Part shown: piece after piece, positions 1 through 11,849 of the stretch
How positions within the stretch are numbered: the first letter of the stretch is position 1
Layout: every line of letters starts with the position of its first letter
NCBI RefSeq assembly: GCF_032854445.1
Contig: NC_088305.1
Span: 813,001-877,000 of the forward strand
Direction: 5' to 3'
Length of the DNA: 64,000 nucleotides
Source of the DNA: Liolophura sinensis
Taxonomy: Eukaryota; Mollusca; Polyplacophora; Chitonida; Chitonidae
Notes under the pieces: model-generated
Databases searched by the model: none
What the model saw: the letters and a program-made list of their open reading frames with translations, nothing else
What the model was told of the DNA's origin: nothing
Translations under genes and position numbers: made by a program

Positions 1-294
1 TCCGGAATCTCGAACATTTGATCTAAAGAATCAGCTTGTTTAATTTTGGGCAGCAAAAATTCAGAAACAAAATGATCGTCTCTGGATGATCTGGTTCTTG
101 TGAGATCGTTGTCGTGTACATTATAAAGAATGTAAGCTGTGACACAACTGTTTTGAGGGTCACATGACCTTGATTGTATCATGTGTCCGTCTTTCTCCGC
201 TGGAATCTTCAAAAATGGACAATATATGTTCTTCGTGTGCGGGTAACCGATATTCCGGATCATTTGACACCGGAATCTAAAAATCGGAGTTTAT

Positions 295-297
<3 letters not shown>

Positions 298-358
<61 letters not shown>
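298..358. repeat. (TA)n microsatellite
   Basis: About 30 uninterrupted AT dinucleotides. Such runs are polymorphic and extrude cruciforms easily. The sequence to its left (1-297) shows no gene or known repeat. Confidence 0.97.
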
Positions 359-362
<4 letters not shown>

Positions 363-734
363 ACATCGACATATCACTGATCAGGATGTCTACGCTGTTG
401 TAGCTCCGTTTACAAAAGTGTTAAGCCCAGGGGGAAAACACGCCGCTGCTTTTACTATATCAGCAATCGGACTAAAAGCCTGTAGTAAAAGGTAATCCGG
501 CAGAAACCAGTTAGTTGGTGGGCCGAGTCTTTTAAGGTAGGCGCTTTATCGGGTGTCTAGTCAGATGTTGTGGATTTATCAGAGTAATTCCCCGTAGTTT
601 AAAGCTGTAAACCTCACCGCCGTCATAAACATCGCTAAAAACGCTAAAAACTCAATATGTGTAACAGGCCAATGACAATGTGCAGAAGAATGCCGTCATC
701 AGTATTTCAGTCCTCCCTTGTTAGTATTTTATCG
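359..734. other. unassigned intergenic sequence
   Basis: I see no open frame with coding character, RNA gene or recognised repeat here. The stretch ends where a SINE-like tail begins. Confidence 0.5.
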
Positions 735-788
735 AACATGTTCTCGCCACGATATGGCTGATATAATGTTGAATGGGTGTTAATCATT
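735..788 (+). repeat. SINE family C tail fragment
   Basis: The segment with CCACGATATGGCTGA followed by a decayed TTGAATG...GTTAA end matches 43165-43240 in this window (CACGATATGGCTGAAATATT). It looks like the 3' part of a SINE whose head is missing. The next SINE (family B) begins directly after it, so the two are joined or nested. Confidence 0.5.
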
Positions 789-1040
789 CGCTTGAGCGTC
801 CGCCTCGAAAGTTCAGAAACCAGAGATCAAACCCGGGTTGGGTCATACCACAGACTTCAAGAGGAAGGAATGAGAACTTATTGGACGAAAATAATGTAAA
901 GGTATATTGTAAGGTGTTATTTCTTGTGTCTTGGACATGATACTTCAGATTTGACGGTATTTTGATGGAATGGGCTCGCTCTGCTACAAGAAAGCACGGT
1001 ATATATACACACACCGAATGACTCCTCGTCGTCAGATGAC
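789..1040 (+). repeat. SINE family B, 5'-truncated
   Basis: It shares with 58294-58620 the segment GCGTCCGCCTCGAA, a B-box-like ATCAAACCCGG, a middle block, and the tail CTCCTCGTCGTCA. The first part of the tRNA-like head, with the A box, is missing. The open frame on the opposite strand here is a by-product of the repeat. Confidence 0.65.
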
Positions 1041-1632
1041 ATTCTTTAATACCCCTTAATCATAGACATAGCAAGCTTGCATGTTTCATTTATTACCGAA
1101 TACAGGCAATTTAAATGAACGCAAATTAAGAGGATATTTGGACCGGTTCTTCTCCATTTATAGGTAAGACCCAAGTGCACATTTTTATTTTAACTTTTAA
1201 CGGTGTTTAACTGATTATTGTCCTTTAATTCTTCACGCGGGTCAGGTAGGCCACGCTGTGGAGGGTGGATAAGCCAGATAGCAGTTTCAATTGCTGCATC
1301 AATGCGTATGAGCAAAACGGGTCAAACGTGGGATAAGCAAAAGCACATGGTCATTCACGCTTACACTAAAATACACAGGCCAAATACTCGGCCCAGGTCT
1401 ATTTTATATGTCTATTGTTGTCTCATTTCGATTTGAAACAAAAAGCTCGAAACTCCCTGAAATGTGTGTGAGAACGTCGAATAACGTGAATTTAAGGTAT
1501 GGCTGCTCTATTCATGCGTGACCATTGCTCCCTAGTTTATGAAATCACGGTCATGCGCACTGAAAATAGATATCTAGCTTATTTCCACATATAGCTGCTG
1601 TAGGGGTTTGTGCTCTCTGAGCGATCAGTGTA
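1041..1632. other. unassigned intergenic sequence
   Basis: Only one short ATG-less open frame is present. No domain, RNA gene or repeat is recognised. Confidence 0.5.
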
Positions 1633-1885
1633 CTTATAAACTAGCACCATACGATTTTATTGATTTTATATAGCTAATAACACCCCTTGCGTCTTTCCAA
1701 CATCATTGAAAACTGTTGCCTGCTTCTCGTTGTACGAATTCGTTTAAATTTCTTAATAGACATAATTTTATAGATCCTCCTTGGTTTGTGTGGAACGGGT
1801 TTTTTTGGACGTGGTTCTGCGATTATTGACCTGAAAAGTTTACTTTGCTTGACGCCTCGTATCTATTTTGACGTGTATATTCTAG
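1633..1885 (+). repeat. dispersed repeat D, copy 1
   Basis: Self-comparison finds the same ordered blocks at 21768, 42078, 53170 and 58770: a 'CTAGCA' start, 'GTCTTTCC.ACATC..TGAAAA', 'GGTTTGTGT', then 'GCGATTATTGACCTG'. Copies are diverged, so the family is old. I see no tRNA head and no coding potential. The family is not recognised. Confidence 0.5.
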
Positions 1886-1974
1886 ATGTAACTAGTGTGA
1901 ATGTTGGAGGGAAAAAGAGACCTCAAGACAGAGAGTTAGTGTTAAGTTAATGTAATGCCACTTAACTCTAGCTC

Positions 1975-2200
1975 TGTCTGGTCTTGCTTCGCTGAGACGA
2001 TTTACTGAAGGCAAGTACGGCACGCCAACCGAGCCATTATACTGATACCGTTCAACCAGTCGCTGTGCTGCTGAACACCCAGTGAGGAAGTTACACCTTC
2101 CTCTTTTAAGATCTTAGTTGTGACCCGACCCAGTATTGACCGCGGATCTACCGCCCCCAAAAGCAGACGCTCTACCAACTGTGCTCTTGGGCCGGTGTCG
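1975..2200 (-). repeat. SINE family B-related copy with tRNA-like head
   Basis: Read on the minus strand it begins with a tRNA-like segment (A-box-like CAGTTGGTAGAGCG near 2180) and continues into GGTCGGGTCACA, AACTTCCTCACTGGG and GTATCAGTATAATGGCTCGG. These parallel the middle of the family B copy at 58294-58620. The 3' tail is not clear. This is a SINE, not a tRNA gene: the cloverleaf cannot be completed. Confidence 0.55.
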
Positions 2201-2616
2201 CTGTACGGCGTTACTTGCCCTACCAGCAGTAAAGTATCGTGACGCTGCCAAAGGTTATTAATTTACAAGACGATTTAGGATGAACCCTACACTAGCAGCT
2301 TTGGAACAGTAAATACTTTTATCATAAAACAAAGATACGACTGATTGTTAAGAGCCAAGTGTGTATGATAAAAAATAAAGTGCAAATAAAACAACGTTCT
2401 CTGCACCAATAAAGACATACTGGACTGGATCTGCGGAGTGGAATTACGCACATCTACTGCATTATTCATAATCCGGAATGTGAATATTTAGTCAGAGAGA
2501 GACATGATGGAATTCCCTTAAAACGTATGAGCTAAATTAGTATACAAACTTAAGCAGGTAATACCCTTTGTCAGTCACTGTATCACAAGACAAATGACAT
2601 TGAGCTTCTGACTAAT
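2201..2616. other. unassigned intergenic sequence
   Basis: AT-rich, with no supported gene. A 60-codon minus-strand frame here has no recognisable features. Confidence 0.5.
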
Positions 2617-3029
2617 CCTGTATCCCAATCCGCCTGTATCCCAATCCGCCTGAATCCCAATCCGCCTGTATCCCAAGCCGCCTGTATCCCAATCCGCCTG
2701 TATCCCAATCTGCCTGTATCCCAATACGCCTGTATCCCAATCCGCCTGTATCCCAATCCGCCTGTATCTCAATCCGCCTGTATCCCAATCCGCCTGTATC
2801 CCAATCTGCCTGTATCCCATCCGCCTATATCCCAATACGCCTGAATTCCAATCCGCCTGAATCCCAATCCGCCTGTATCCCAATCTGCTTGTATCCCAAT
2901 CTGCCTGTATCCCAATCCGCCTGTATCCCAATCCGCCTGTATCCCAATCTGCCTGTATCCCAATCCGCCTGTATCCCAATCCGCCTGTATCCCAATCCGC
3001 CTGCATCCCAATCAACCTGCATCCCAATC
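2617..3029. repeat. 16-bp minisatellite (about 26 copies)
   Basis: The unit is CCTGTATCCCAATCCG, with one- or two-base variants (CTGCCTG, CGCCTGA). The period of 16 is not a multiple of three, but three units (48 bp) keep frame, so all three minus-strand frames stay open and give a GIQADWDTGGLGYR-type peptide. I take these as by-products. Confidence 0.95.
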
Positions 3030-3889
3030 GAATATTAGTAGTAACTGTACGCGTAAATACTTCAGCTGGATTGAAATCAATAGCTCAGCAAATAGGAACA
3101 ATTCAATGTAAATCCAAATAACGCCCTATGAAATGACTGTGTATATGTTGTTAGGAACGTTAAAAGATCTAGTCATATTTAACATGTAAATATGGCGCCA
3201 TTTGGTCGGCTTTATCAATACAAGACATTGTATGACCGTTGGCACTTACACCCAAAACTGCTAAAAGCTCTTTCTCCAGCAAATATAACGCGCACAACTG
3301 GTTCCCCAAGGCTACCCAAACGCCACAGTGACTATGGCAGACCGGCGACATATCTAACAATAGCTGAAAATTAATATTACATACAGTGAGGGATTATACG
3401 GCTGTTTGACGGGTAATAATAAAACCTCAGAATGTACAGTCAACATGGCGAATGCTTCCAGCAGAAGATGTGTCTATAAAATATAAAGACATTTGAAAAT
3501 GGGCTGTCTTCCCAACATTAGGAATAATGTCCTGTAATGTACTTGACAATCCATTTGGACAGATCAGTGATTGCAATGCCCGGGCGGAGGAGGCGGATTT
3601 GCTTTTCATCTTTTCTTCCTTAGAGGTGAATATATTTTCTGCGACGAGAGAAAACCGGACGCCCAGCAGATAACAGTCAGTATATATTACTTTTAAAACC
3701 AAAATGTTTACAGCAGACCTGAACAAAATAAGACGACCCTTGCGCCGAATGTCTGTAATGCTCTGGATTACCTCGACGTTATTGTAAATTGCTTCTCAGC
3801 TGAAATAACTTTTGTCCCATATGAAAAGATATGTGAAAATGGCATTCTCTGGACTTTATCTCTTGGCGCTCATGATATATATATGCTCA
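3030..3889. other. unassigned intergenic sequence
   Basis: Two short overlapping frames (3169-3374) and a 99-codon minus frame (3427-3726) have no recognisable domain, signal peptide or splice context. No repeat seen. Confidence 0.5.
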
Positions 3890-4652
3890 TGGTGTCTTCA
3901 CCAAGGTGTTATGGAGTGTCACTCCTGATGTTTTCAGCATGGCATTCTGGAGTGTCATTCCTGGTGTCATCACCAGGGCGTGATGAAGTGTTACTCCTGG
4001 TGTGATCACCAGGGCGTTATGAAGTGTTACTCCTGGTGTCTTCACCAGGGCGTTATGAAGTGTTACTCCTGGTGTCTTAGGCATGACATTCTGGAGTGTC
4101 GCTCCTGTTGTCTTTAGCATGGCGTTGTGGAGTGTCACTCCTGGTGTCTTCAGCATGGTGTCATGAAGAGTGCCACTCCTAGTTTTTTCAGCATTGCGTT
4201 ATGCAGTGTCAGTCCTGGTGTCTTCAGCATGGCGTTGTGGAGTGTCACTCCTGGTGTCTTCAACATTGCGTTATGGAATGCTCTTTACAGGTGTCTATAG
4301 CACGGATTTCTGGAGTTTCACTCCTGGTTTCTCAAGCATAGCGTTATTACAGGTGTAACTCCTGATGTATTCAGCAAGGCGTTGCGGGGCATCATTCCTG
4401 GTGTTTCAAGCATAACGTTATGGAGTGTCATTCCTGGTATCTCCAGTACGGTGTTCTGGAGTATCCTTTCCGGTGTCTTCAGCACGGAGTTCTGGGGTGT
4501 CATTCCTGGTGTCTCCAGTACGGAGTTCTGGAGTGTCATTCCCGGTTTCTTCAGCACGGCGCTATAGAGTATCATTCCTGCTGTCTTCAACGTGGCGTTA
4601 TGGAGGGTCATTCTTGGTATTTCAAGCATAGCGTTATGGAGGGTCATTCCTT
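3890..4652. repeat. 36-bp minisatellite (about 21 copies)
   Basis: The unit reads roughly GCGTTATGGAGTGTCACTCC + TGGTGTCTTCAGCATG. Variants cluster by position (the first units have 'CACCAGGGCG', later ones 'CAGTACGG'). As 36 is a multiple of three, several frames on both strands stay open. None is a convincing protein. Confidence 0.93.
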
Positions 4653-5580
4653 TAATTTACAATGTGAAAATCAACCTTAAACAGAAAAATATCTTTACTG
4701 AAACTTTTGTGTGTGTATTTCTACGTGCTCTCAAAGTTTCGTTTCTTGGTTAACGTTTGTCTTCATATGTAAACAATACACTTTATAATGTGATCAGTTT
4801 TGACCTGCTTTGGTATGTTTAAACTCAGTTCGAGGAAGAACTCGAATCTGTGTGAAAGTTTTTTGTTATTTTTTTTTTTGACAACATAATTTTTGTGTGA
4901 GTAAAGATGTAGGCTGTCTTGCATTAAATAAATGTCATCATGAATTAGAGTGGATAATTGTTACGCCATGGTATTAAGTAACATGTGGCAACTATATATG
5001 GCGAAATCATACGTGAATCCAGGTTGAAAGTGCATGTGGTCCTCCAGCTATTATTAACATCTTATGCGTGGATGAAGTATAAGGCTGAACATTTGTTGTA
5101 GGCCTATATGTACTTTATTGATTTGTGCATAACTGTGTGCACATGAATTTTTCAGAAAGTTACATTTGTCGCGAGGTGGTTTTAACGGGCCGAGAGTGTA
5201 TAATTGAAAAAATAGAGGTATCTCACTGTAACTGGAGCAGACTACCATTTTCCGATTTTATGACCTATACATTACCTCAAAGCATGCTTGCCATATAGCA
5301 GGAGAAGAAAGGGAAAACAGAACCGAAAAAAGAAATAGCCTTACGAATGTGTCAGCAGCTGTCAATCACAGCTATAGTCAGTTTCGCTTCTTCAGATGCA
5401 CAGTTTCTTGCACTGAGGTCGATTCCCCCCGCCTTACCATACCAGGTCCTTAAACTTTGAGTGCCAGCGTTTGACGGGGTGTCCTTGGCACAGCACCGAA
5501 AGTCAAATCTGGGCGACTAGGAAAATGTGATGGTTAAACAAGGGTAACAGGTATCTTGTGGAATCAGACGTCTTCTAGCT
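4653..5580. other. unassigned intergenic sequence
   Basis: AT-rich, with no gene supported. A partly SINE-like patch lies near 5400-5530 but is too decayed to assign. Confidence 0.45.
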
Positions 5581-5584
5581 AGCT

Positions 5585-5712
5585 CATTTTGCGATTTATT
5601 CGAACTGTTCATGTAAACGGTTAAACAGTATTCCATACGTCTTACGGCACCATGGCTCAAGCAGGCGAGCTTCGTAGCAATATAATACAGACATCACTGG
5701 TATAGAATCAAG
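5585..5712 (+). repeat. dispersed repeat E, copy 1 (partial)
   Basis: Matches 62100-62200 in order: AACTGTTCATGTAAA, an AGTATT/AGTAGCAATC block, ACG-CC, GCACCATGGCTCAAGCAG. Other copies are at 29489-29655 (inverted), 59070-59290 and 62080-62290. Confidence 0.5.
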
Positions 5713-6084
5713 GCCTAACATCTTCATGGAGACATCACTGTGACATTAACAAAGCAATATTATAAGCGAGGTCTTCTCGTATGGTTCCCATCTTTTGCTC
5801 AGGTCAGAGCCGTTTGTGACATGACGATGTGATAACAGTCGATCCCTAACTTATCCATGCTGATATATTCAGAATAAGGTGATGTCATTTACGTGCTTGT
5901 ACAGAGCCAATCATTGACGGCAGTTTATAAAGGTTCTGCCAAATTTCAAACTGCTGCGGCCTGCAGTTTTCTGGAAAAAAAAATGACAAAAGCATTGTTC
6001 GAAACGATTTTTTTAATCGTCCGAGCACACACAGAAGGCTTTTAGCTTTTAACTTGGACGACTAATTAAATTTTTTTGCTGTTA

Positions 6085-8492
6085 TTCGTCTGATTGTCAA
6101 CCCGATGACCTTAAGGCCAGAACGGGAAGAAGGAAATAGTGGACTTATGATACAAGTTGAGCTATGTTGTGAAGCAGCAATGAAGCTTGTTACAGTATTT
6201 CTCACTTACTAATACCTTCCTTCTCACGAGTGGAATACAAAAGTTGCCAGCGCTATCCATCAGGCTAAGCAGTCGCTTGCGAGGTAATTTCCTCCCAGAG
6301 TAAATTCCGCACCACGGAGAAAACCCGAAGGCTTTGGCTTTGGTAGCCGCTGTCGGGGAGATAATTGTCCCCGAGAAGAGCTCGTGGCGAAGACAACGCC
6401 AAGACCCGTTAACAGAACCGAGGCCAGGTGGGCACCAGATAATTAAACGCCGTATATAAGGTGACAAAAAATACTGTCAGTAATCTACGTATTTTGGCTT
6501 CGACTAAAAGCTCAATTTGTAAGGTAAATGTGTCACGTCAGTTCGCCGCAATACAATTTAGCAACATCATCGTTGGTCCAATCAAGGATTAGTCAAATTC
6601 ATTGATGTGCATGATTAAATACATCGTTCAGTTGACAAGCGTCTATTTCTCTCTAATACATCAATGAGTCGTTCAGCTGGAACTTGCTAAAATGAACCAA
6701 CTTTTACACATCTATATATCTATGTAATCATTAGGTGTGACGAAAATGTCCAGCTGACATTAACAGCATTACCTTTTTTGACGTACACAGCTGAGTGGCG
6801 CTTGGCAAGAAGCCATTGAACAGTAGGCGTCAACCTGTGGCTATTCTGGGTCATAAATTAAATTTTGCAGAGTTGCTTATTCAACAGAAGATCTCATCGG
6901 GAATCAAAGTACTTCCACGCAACCGTAGTGTGGGTTTGTGCAAATTGAAGACGGGAATGAAGCCAAAGACTTGACCGGTAGGTTAATATATTTGAACTTT
7001 ATGTTTAAAATTTCTTTAAAATCAACTGGCCACAGTTTCCTCTATAGCGGAAACAAAGTCATTGCACATTGGTCGCACTATTCCGTAGTCCGCACCTCTG
7101 AGATTTGTCTCCCCTAGCAGCAATTGTTTAAATCTAGATGATGACTCCTAATCAGAAATTTATTGATCTGTATGTATTTATTTATTTGATTGATGATTTA
7201 GCAATCAGAAATAAGGTGAAATTCGGTATAACATAACAAATAATGCATGATTGCTTGAACCAAATAACAAAACCGACTGGTTTGTCCCCCATTACAGAGA
7301 AAGCTTGGACTGACGAAATTCTACAGCAATATGGTAGAAAAACTGAGCAGCTTACAGGAGTAGTGTGATTTCAAAAGTACAGATTCCAGCTCAGGTCCAT
7401 GCTGAGAAGACTTCCTGCTCTACTGGCCTGTGCAGTGCCCAATGTTGATTACCCAATCTACAGACTGATACATCAATGCGTTTTAGCAGTCCTAGAGAGC
7501 TATGGCATTCAGTTGGTGTAGCACAGTTTTCTAGCAATTTCATATCAGGTTGTCTAGACAGCCTTCCCTCGGGGAATCCAAACGTGGACTGTGAGGACGT
7601 TCCAAACGAGTCCTGATGCTGACATCGAGTCGCTCATACCCCAAATCCCGCGTACAAGTCTTGAACGTTTGGCAAGACCGTGTTGCTAATGCTACCAAAG
7701 CGAAGACAACACTCCGGCTTTTCTGTCAGGCAACATATTCTAGTGGAAATGTGAGGGATTTAGTAAATACAAGGAATGGCCTCGTTCCGTGAATCCTCGA
7801 GCATAGCACGCCAGTCACACTCGTATTTGTAATCTTTCGTTAGAGATGCTTTATGACCAGCTCCAGGCTTATTTCCTATTGTCGTACATTACACATTTTC
7901 CTCCCATTTCCTCTAAAACATGACATACCACATTTAGTTCTCTCATTGTTATGGACACCTTATCTCAGTCGATCAAAGGCTTTGCTTGGTTTTAGCATTT
8001 TTGCTTGAACTACACACTGTATTTATGACATTTCTGTCTGTAAAACGACATCTACAAACAAATCTGGTTAGGACTCCTCTGAATCAATATCGCTGTTCAC
8101 TTGCCATGCGGTTATGAAGACCAAATACTGTTTTTGATTCCTTGAGAAGTGAATTCAGATGGTGAAACCAGCTGACCCCATGAAAGGCGTTGTCTGTCTT
8201 CACCAGTGTCTGGGATCAGATGCTAACCAGAAGTGTACAATGCCAACGGATGGGTATTTTTTTCGATTCACAAAACCACCTCCCGGTATTTTATCTTGCT
8301 GTCCGATACCTGTTATGTAATGGATAACAGGGGTGTCAATTCAGCTTCAGGCAGACACAATAGGACTGACACGGAAATCATGAGCTCGGTGAATTGGCTG
8401 TCTTCTGTTAGATTAATACTTTGTTTCTGGGGAGCCACAAAATCCATCAAAACAGCCAATCCAGGTCGCTCTCTGCCGTTACGTGATGTGTA
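6085..8492 (+). repeat. old segmental duplication, copy A
   Basis: Four colinear blocks match 11850-13685: 6108-6555 (with GAGATAATTGTCCCCGAGAA and GGCGAAGACAACGCCAAGAC in both), about 7625-7810, about 7985-8110, and 8150-8492 (ending GTTTCTGGGGAG-CAC). The last three share an offset of about 5.2 kb. Copy A has roughly 550 extra bases after the first block. The frames that open in one copy are not kept in the other, so the unit is not evidently coding. It could be an unrecognised transposon. Confidence 0.6.
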
Positions 8493-8818
8493 GAAGCTTT
8501 ACAGCGAGATGACGTTAGCATTGCTTAGTCATGTACAACACGAGAATTCAAAATGAATCGTCGCCTGTCCTCCTGCTAAACGATGGTAATGAGATACACA
8601 TACAAGACTAGTAGCAAACTGGTGCACGTTCGCTACAGCATCCCCTGCAGTTTAATTAAAACATTATCAGCGAGTTTTTTCACTGTCTGGCGTTATTTTA
8701 CTTTATGCTGCTTTCGTATTGGCATTTCATTTATCTTTTCAGTTGGATTTATCAAATGTTTTAAAGTAGTTGTTATATATTCTGTAGGGTTTTAGAGTAT
8801 ACATGGAATTCGAAATGA
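8493..8818. other. unassigned intergenic sequence
   Basis: One 70-codon hydrophobic frame (8583-8795, ATG) is present. Its composition simply reflects T-rich DNA and I do not support it as a gene. Confidence 0.45.
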
Positions 8819-8976
8819 CTTATTTATTTATTTGATTGTATCTGGTGTTTTTGCGCCGTACTCACTTATATTTCTCTTATATGACGACGGCTAGCATTGT
8901 GGTGGGAGGAAACCGGGAGAGCCCGGGGGAAACCCACGACCATCTGCAGGTTGCTCTCAGACTTTCCCACGTACGA
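8819..8976 (-). repeat. SINE family A, 5'-truncated
   Basis: The (TTTA)n tail, GCGCCGTACTCA, GACGGCTAGCATTGTGG and AACCGGGAGAGCCCGGGGG blocks match the full copy at 59833-60098 in reverse. The tRNA-like head is absent. The 29-bp minisatellite starts about 180 bp further on. Confidence 0.8.
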
Positions 8977-9153
8977 ATTGGAAACGAAAGCAAGTAGAAG
9001 CAATCACGGGCAGTATAAAACTGAAACCTTGCATAAAGTAAAAACAAAACAAAACTGAGACCAAATATATTTTCCTGAATCGCCTGTTTTGACTTTGTTC
9101 GTCAAACTGCTATCGGCATTGCTGTTGAAAATGTGTCTGACGAAGGATTCGTC

Positions 9154-9685
9154 GATTGTATGTCCAGTTGAGCAAGGTAATGTGATGTATGTCCGGTTAA
9201 TCAAGGCAATCTGATGTATGTCCTGTTCAGCAAGACAATGTGATGTACGTCCGATTTAGCAAAACAAACTGATGTACGTGTGGTTCAGCAACGCAGTGTG
9301 ATGTACGTCCGGTTCAGCAATACAATGTAATGTATGTCCAGTTCAGCAAGGCAATGTGATGTACGTCTGGTTTAGTAAGGGAATGTGATGTATGTCCGCT
9401 TAATCAAGACAACGTGATATAACTTCGGTTTAGCAAGACAATGTGATGTACGTCCGGTTCAGCAAGGCAATGTGATGTACGTCCAGTTCAGCAAGACAAC
9501 GTGATGTATGTCTATTTCAGCAGGGGAATGTAAAGAGCGTCTGGTTTAGTGAGGGAATGTGATGTATGTCCGGTTCAGCAACGCAATGTGATGTATGTCC
9601 GGTTCAGCAAGGTAATGTGATGCATTTCCGGTTCAGCAAGGCAATGTGATGTATGTCCGGTTTAGGAAGGTAATGCGATTTACTT
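9154..9685. repeat. 29-bp minisatellite (about 18 copies)
   Basis: The unit is AATGTGATGTACGTCCGGTT + CAGCAAGGC with scattered substitutions. It sits between two truncated SINE A copies (8819-8976 and 9727-9884). Confidence 0.93.
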
Positions 9686-9726
9686 GATTAGTGTCATTAT
9701 GATGGACAGCATACATGATTTACACT

Positions 9727-9884
9727 TATTTGTTTATTTATTTATTTATTTTATTTGATTGATGTTTTACGCCGTACTCAAGGATATTTCACGGCCGCCA
9801 GGATTATGGCGAAAGAAAACTGGGCGGAGATCGGGAGAAACCCACGGTCATCTGCATGTTGCAGGCAGGCCTTCCCACGCACGG
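9727..9884 (-). repeat. SINE family A, 5'-truncated
   Basis: Tail (ATTT)n, GTTTTACGCCGTACTCAAGG, then an internal deletion that removes 'CTTATACGACGG', then CCCACGGTCATCTGCA and CTTCCCACGCACGG. The tRNA-like part is missing. Confidence 0.8.
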
Positions 9885-10771
9885 TGGATTGCCTACACAT
9901 GCGCATAGCTCCCATATAACGTCCTTTTGTTGCAAACGACGTTTAATCTAAGATAATCAATTAGCCATTACGCTGCAATGTGTTTTTTAGGCGAAATGCA
10001 GCACTAAAAAGCAACATCTTATTAGCCAGAGCACACTAGTGCGTGTCCTTCTTGTCTGTCTTACGTGGGCAGATTTCCCGTTACAAATCCATACACACCA
10101 GAGGCCATATGTTTATAAAAAAACAATGTGAATGTGCAGCATTAGCCTTCATAATACCCAGAGTGAGCACAAAAACGATAAATTGAAAGCCTAAAGTCGA
10201 GCTTTTAAATTCATTGTGCTGGCTTAATGACATTTATCGATCCGACTAGTTGAAATAGGGGATAGCTTCAACTGAGATTATAATTACGTGCACGTTGCAA
10301 GTGGTGCAGACATGTGCTGCAGAAATATGGTGCAGAAAGTAAGGCGGCATAAATCCATTAAGGCCCTATTTAACCCAGCCGCACGAGGTTGGGTGGTCTC
10401 CATGACAATATATATCGTGGGTTTGAATCCAGTTCATGTAGGATCTGTTATGGGTTGCACGTCTTGCGGTTTGTAGTATATATCTGACAAGTTAAAACAG
10501 TTCCCATTGCGTATGTCTGTCTCTTTGCAACCCACTAAAAAGACCGCCACACAAAATGACGTGTTCACATGTCAATAGCTCCTCCAGCAATGCAGATTAC
10601 AGACTCCTTTTGCAGTATACAGTGGGGACTACTTCACACAGCTTCTGTATTATTTATAATTCCGAAATATGACATAATTTTTATGACAACCTATGAGCTT
10701 TAATGAAGAAACTTTAATATTTGATATCAGCCTTTAAATCATGAGACAAATGTCATTTAATTTCTGGTTCG
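9885..10771. other. unassigned intergenic sequence
   Basis: Near 10410-10425 the sequence GTGGGTTTGAATCCAG resembles a Pol III B box. No matching A box or SINE body is visible, so I only note it. A candidate ATTAAA polyadenylation signal for the exon below lies near 10754-10759 on the minus strand. Confidence 0.4.
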
Positions 10772-11311
10772 TCACCTGTGTCCGAATCTAAACCTTGTTC
10801 TGGACCTAATTCCACAGGTCAACAAAGTCGACCAGTGGATTATTGGCACTTTTGTTCGCAATTGGGTTGAAATCAGCGACAGTAAAACAGAGTCATTTTC
10901 GAGTTCAATGTAAATTAAAACGGTTTGACGAATAGATGCGTTTGTGTTCTTTAAAAAGTTAAATGGACTCGTTACACTCCGAAAGTCATCAGCTGCAGAC
11001 ATTTTGCGACCTTTCCGAAATGATCCTAAACGTTTAGGTAGCATGTAAGCAAATGAACACACAGCCTGACTCCACTTTGGCGAGAGACAAACTTTTAGAT
11101 GTTCGTATAACTGGCTGAGTGGTGCTTTTCCACACCATCTGACAATATCACAAATAGCGAAACTGTCCCCTAAGACCTTTTTTCTTGCACGGGTACCAAA
11201 GAGTGCTGAAAGCTCTCTCGCTTTGTTGAGCAAATGTGACACATGCAGCATCTCCAAGGTATTCCCAGCTTGATAATAACTAAAGCAGACCGATTGTATG
11301 TCCTGTAATTC
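10772..11311 (-). CDS. candidate terminal exon, unknown protein (179 aa)
   Basis: I do not recognise this protein. The open frame runs to a TGA at 10772-10774 and, read upstream, crosses a strong 3' splice-like site (TTCATTTTCAG before 11311). From there it stays open for 180 codons including the stop, without any repeat. Further upstream the frame passes through a G16 run, which argues that the true exon starts at the splice site. The peptide is mixed in composition, with a basic stretch near its middle (KRLGSFRKGRK) and no signal peptide or clear membrane segment. A frame this long is uncommon by chance in DNA of this base composition, but no upstream exon was identified. It could be a decayed transposon frame. 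Low certainty. Confidence 0.27.
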   Translation of the reverse strand, partial: ELQDIQSVCFSYYQAGNTLEMLHVSHLLNKARELSALFGTRARKKVLGDSFAICDIVRWCGKAPLSQLYEHLKVCLSPKWSQAVCSFAYMLPKRLGSFRKGRKMSAADDFRSVTSPFNFLKNTNASIRQTVLIYIELENDSVLLSLISTQLRTKVPIIHWSTLLTCGIRSRTRFRFGHR

Positions 11312-11367
11312 CTGAAAATGAATATTACATAAAGTGCGAGCCTCTACGCCTATTTGGCGGGTAATAA

Positions 11368-11388
11368 CCCCTCCCCCCCCCCCCCCCC
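11368..11388. repeat. poly-C tract (C16)
   Basis: A run of 16 C (11373-11388) after CCCT. It is G-rich on the minus strand and length errors are likely here. Confidence 0.95.
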
Positions 11389-11849
11389 ACCTGTATGGAA
11401 CATCAACACTGTAATTGCGCCTGTCATAAAGATGGTTGTTCCAGGTATAATTGCATTTCAAAAATTGCTGTCCTCCGACCACCTGCAATATCACTCTGCA
11501 AATCACTAAGTAATCTGTTCGTCCAAACCAGCTATTACAACGTCTGGAGAGTGGGAAGATTTGTGTTTTACTTTTCCATCCAACTTAACACTATGTGTAT
11601 TTACCATGGGGGCATAATATCCGAGAGTTAATAGATATCACATTAATCAGACATCACCAAAGTAAAAATCATTCGAATAAATCCACTAGAGCGCCGATTG
11701 TTTTTTTGCGCTACTTTACGTAAGCTGCCAGCTTCAGTCAGAAACCCCTCTTCACATGACAATGGTCTGAGCCTACTTTACACTTAAACCGTTGTTTCTT
11801 ACGGTCTATGCATGTAGATAACTCGTTTCCAGGGCATTCGGCAGATTGT

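Noticed and set aside
2575-3027. 150-codon repeat protein GIQADWDTGGLGYR
   Set aside because: The same array opens all three minus frames; three 16-bp units make a 48-bp cycle without stops.
6162-6467. 101-codon minus frame in the duplicated block
   Set aside because: The matching block at 11863-12325 does not keep the frame open.
8233-8493. Gene in duplication copy A (86 codons)
   Set aside because: It starts from a non-ATG-like context and the homologous DNA in copy B shifts frame, so the frame is not conserved.
10288-10476. SINE with a B box at 10410-10425
   Set aside because: One B-box-like word without A box, body or tail match.
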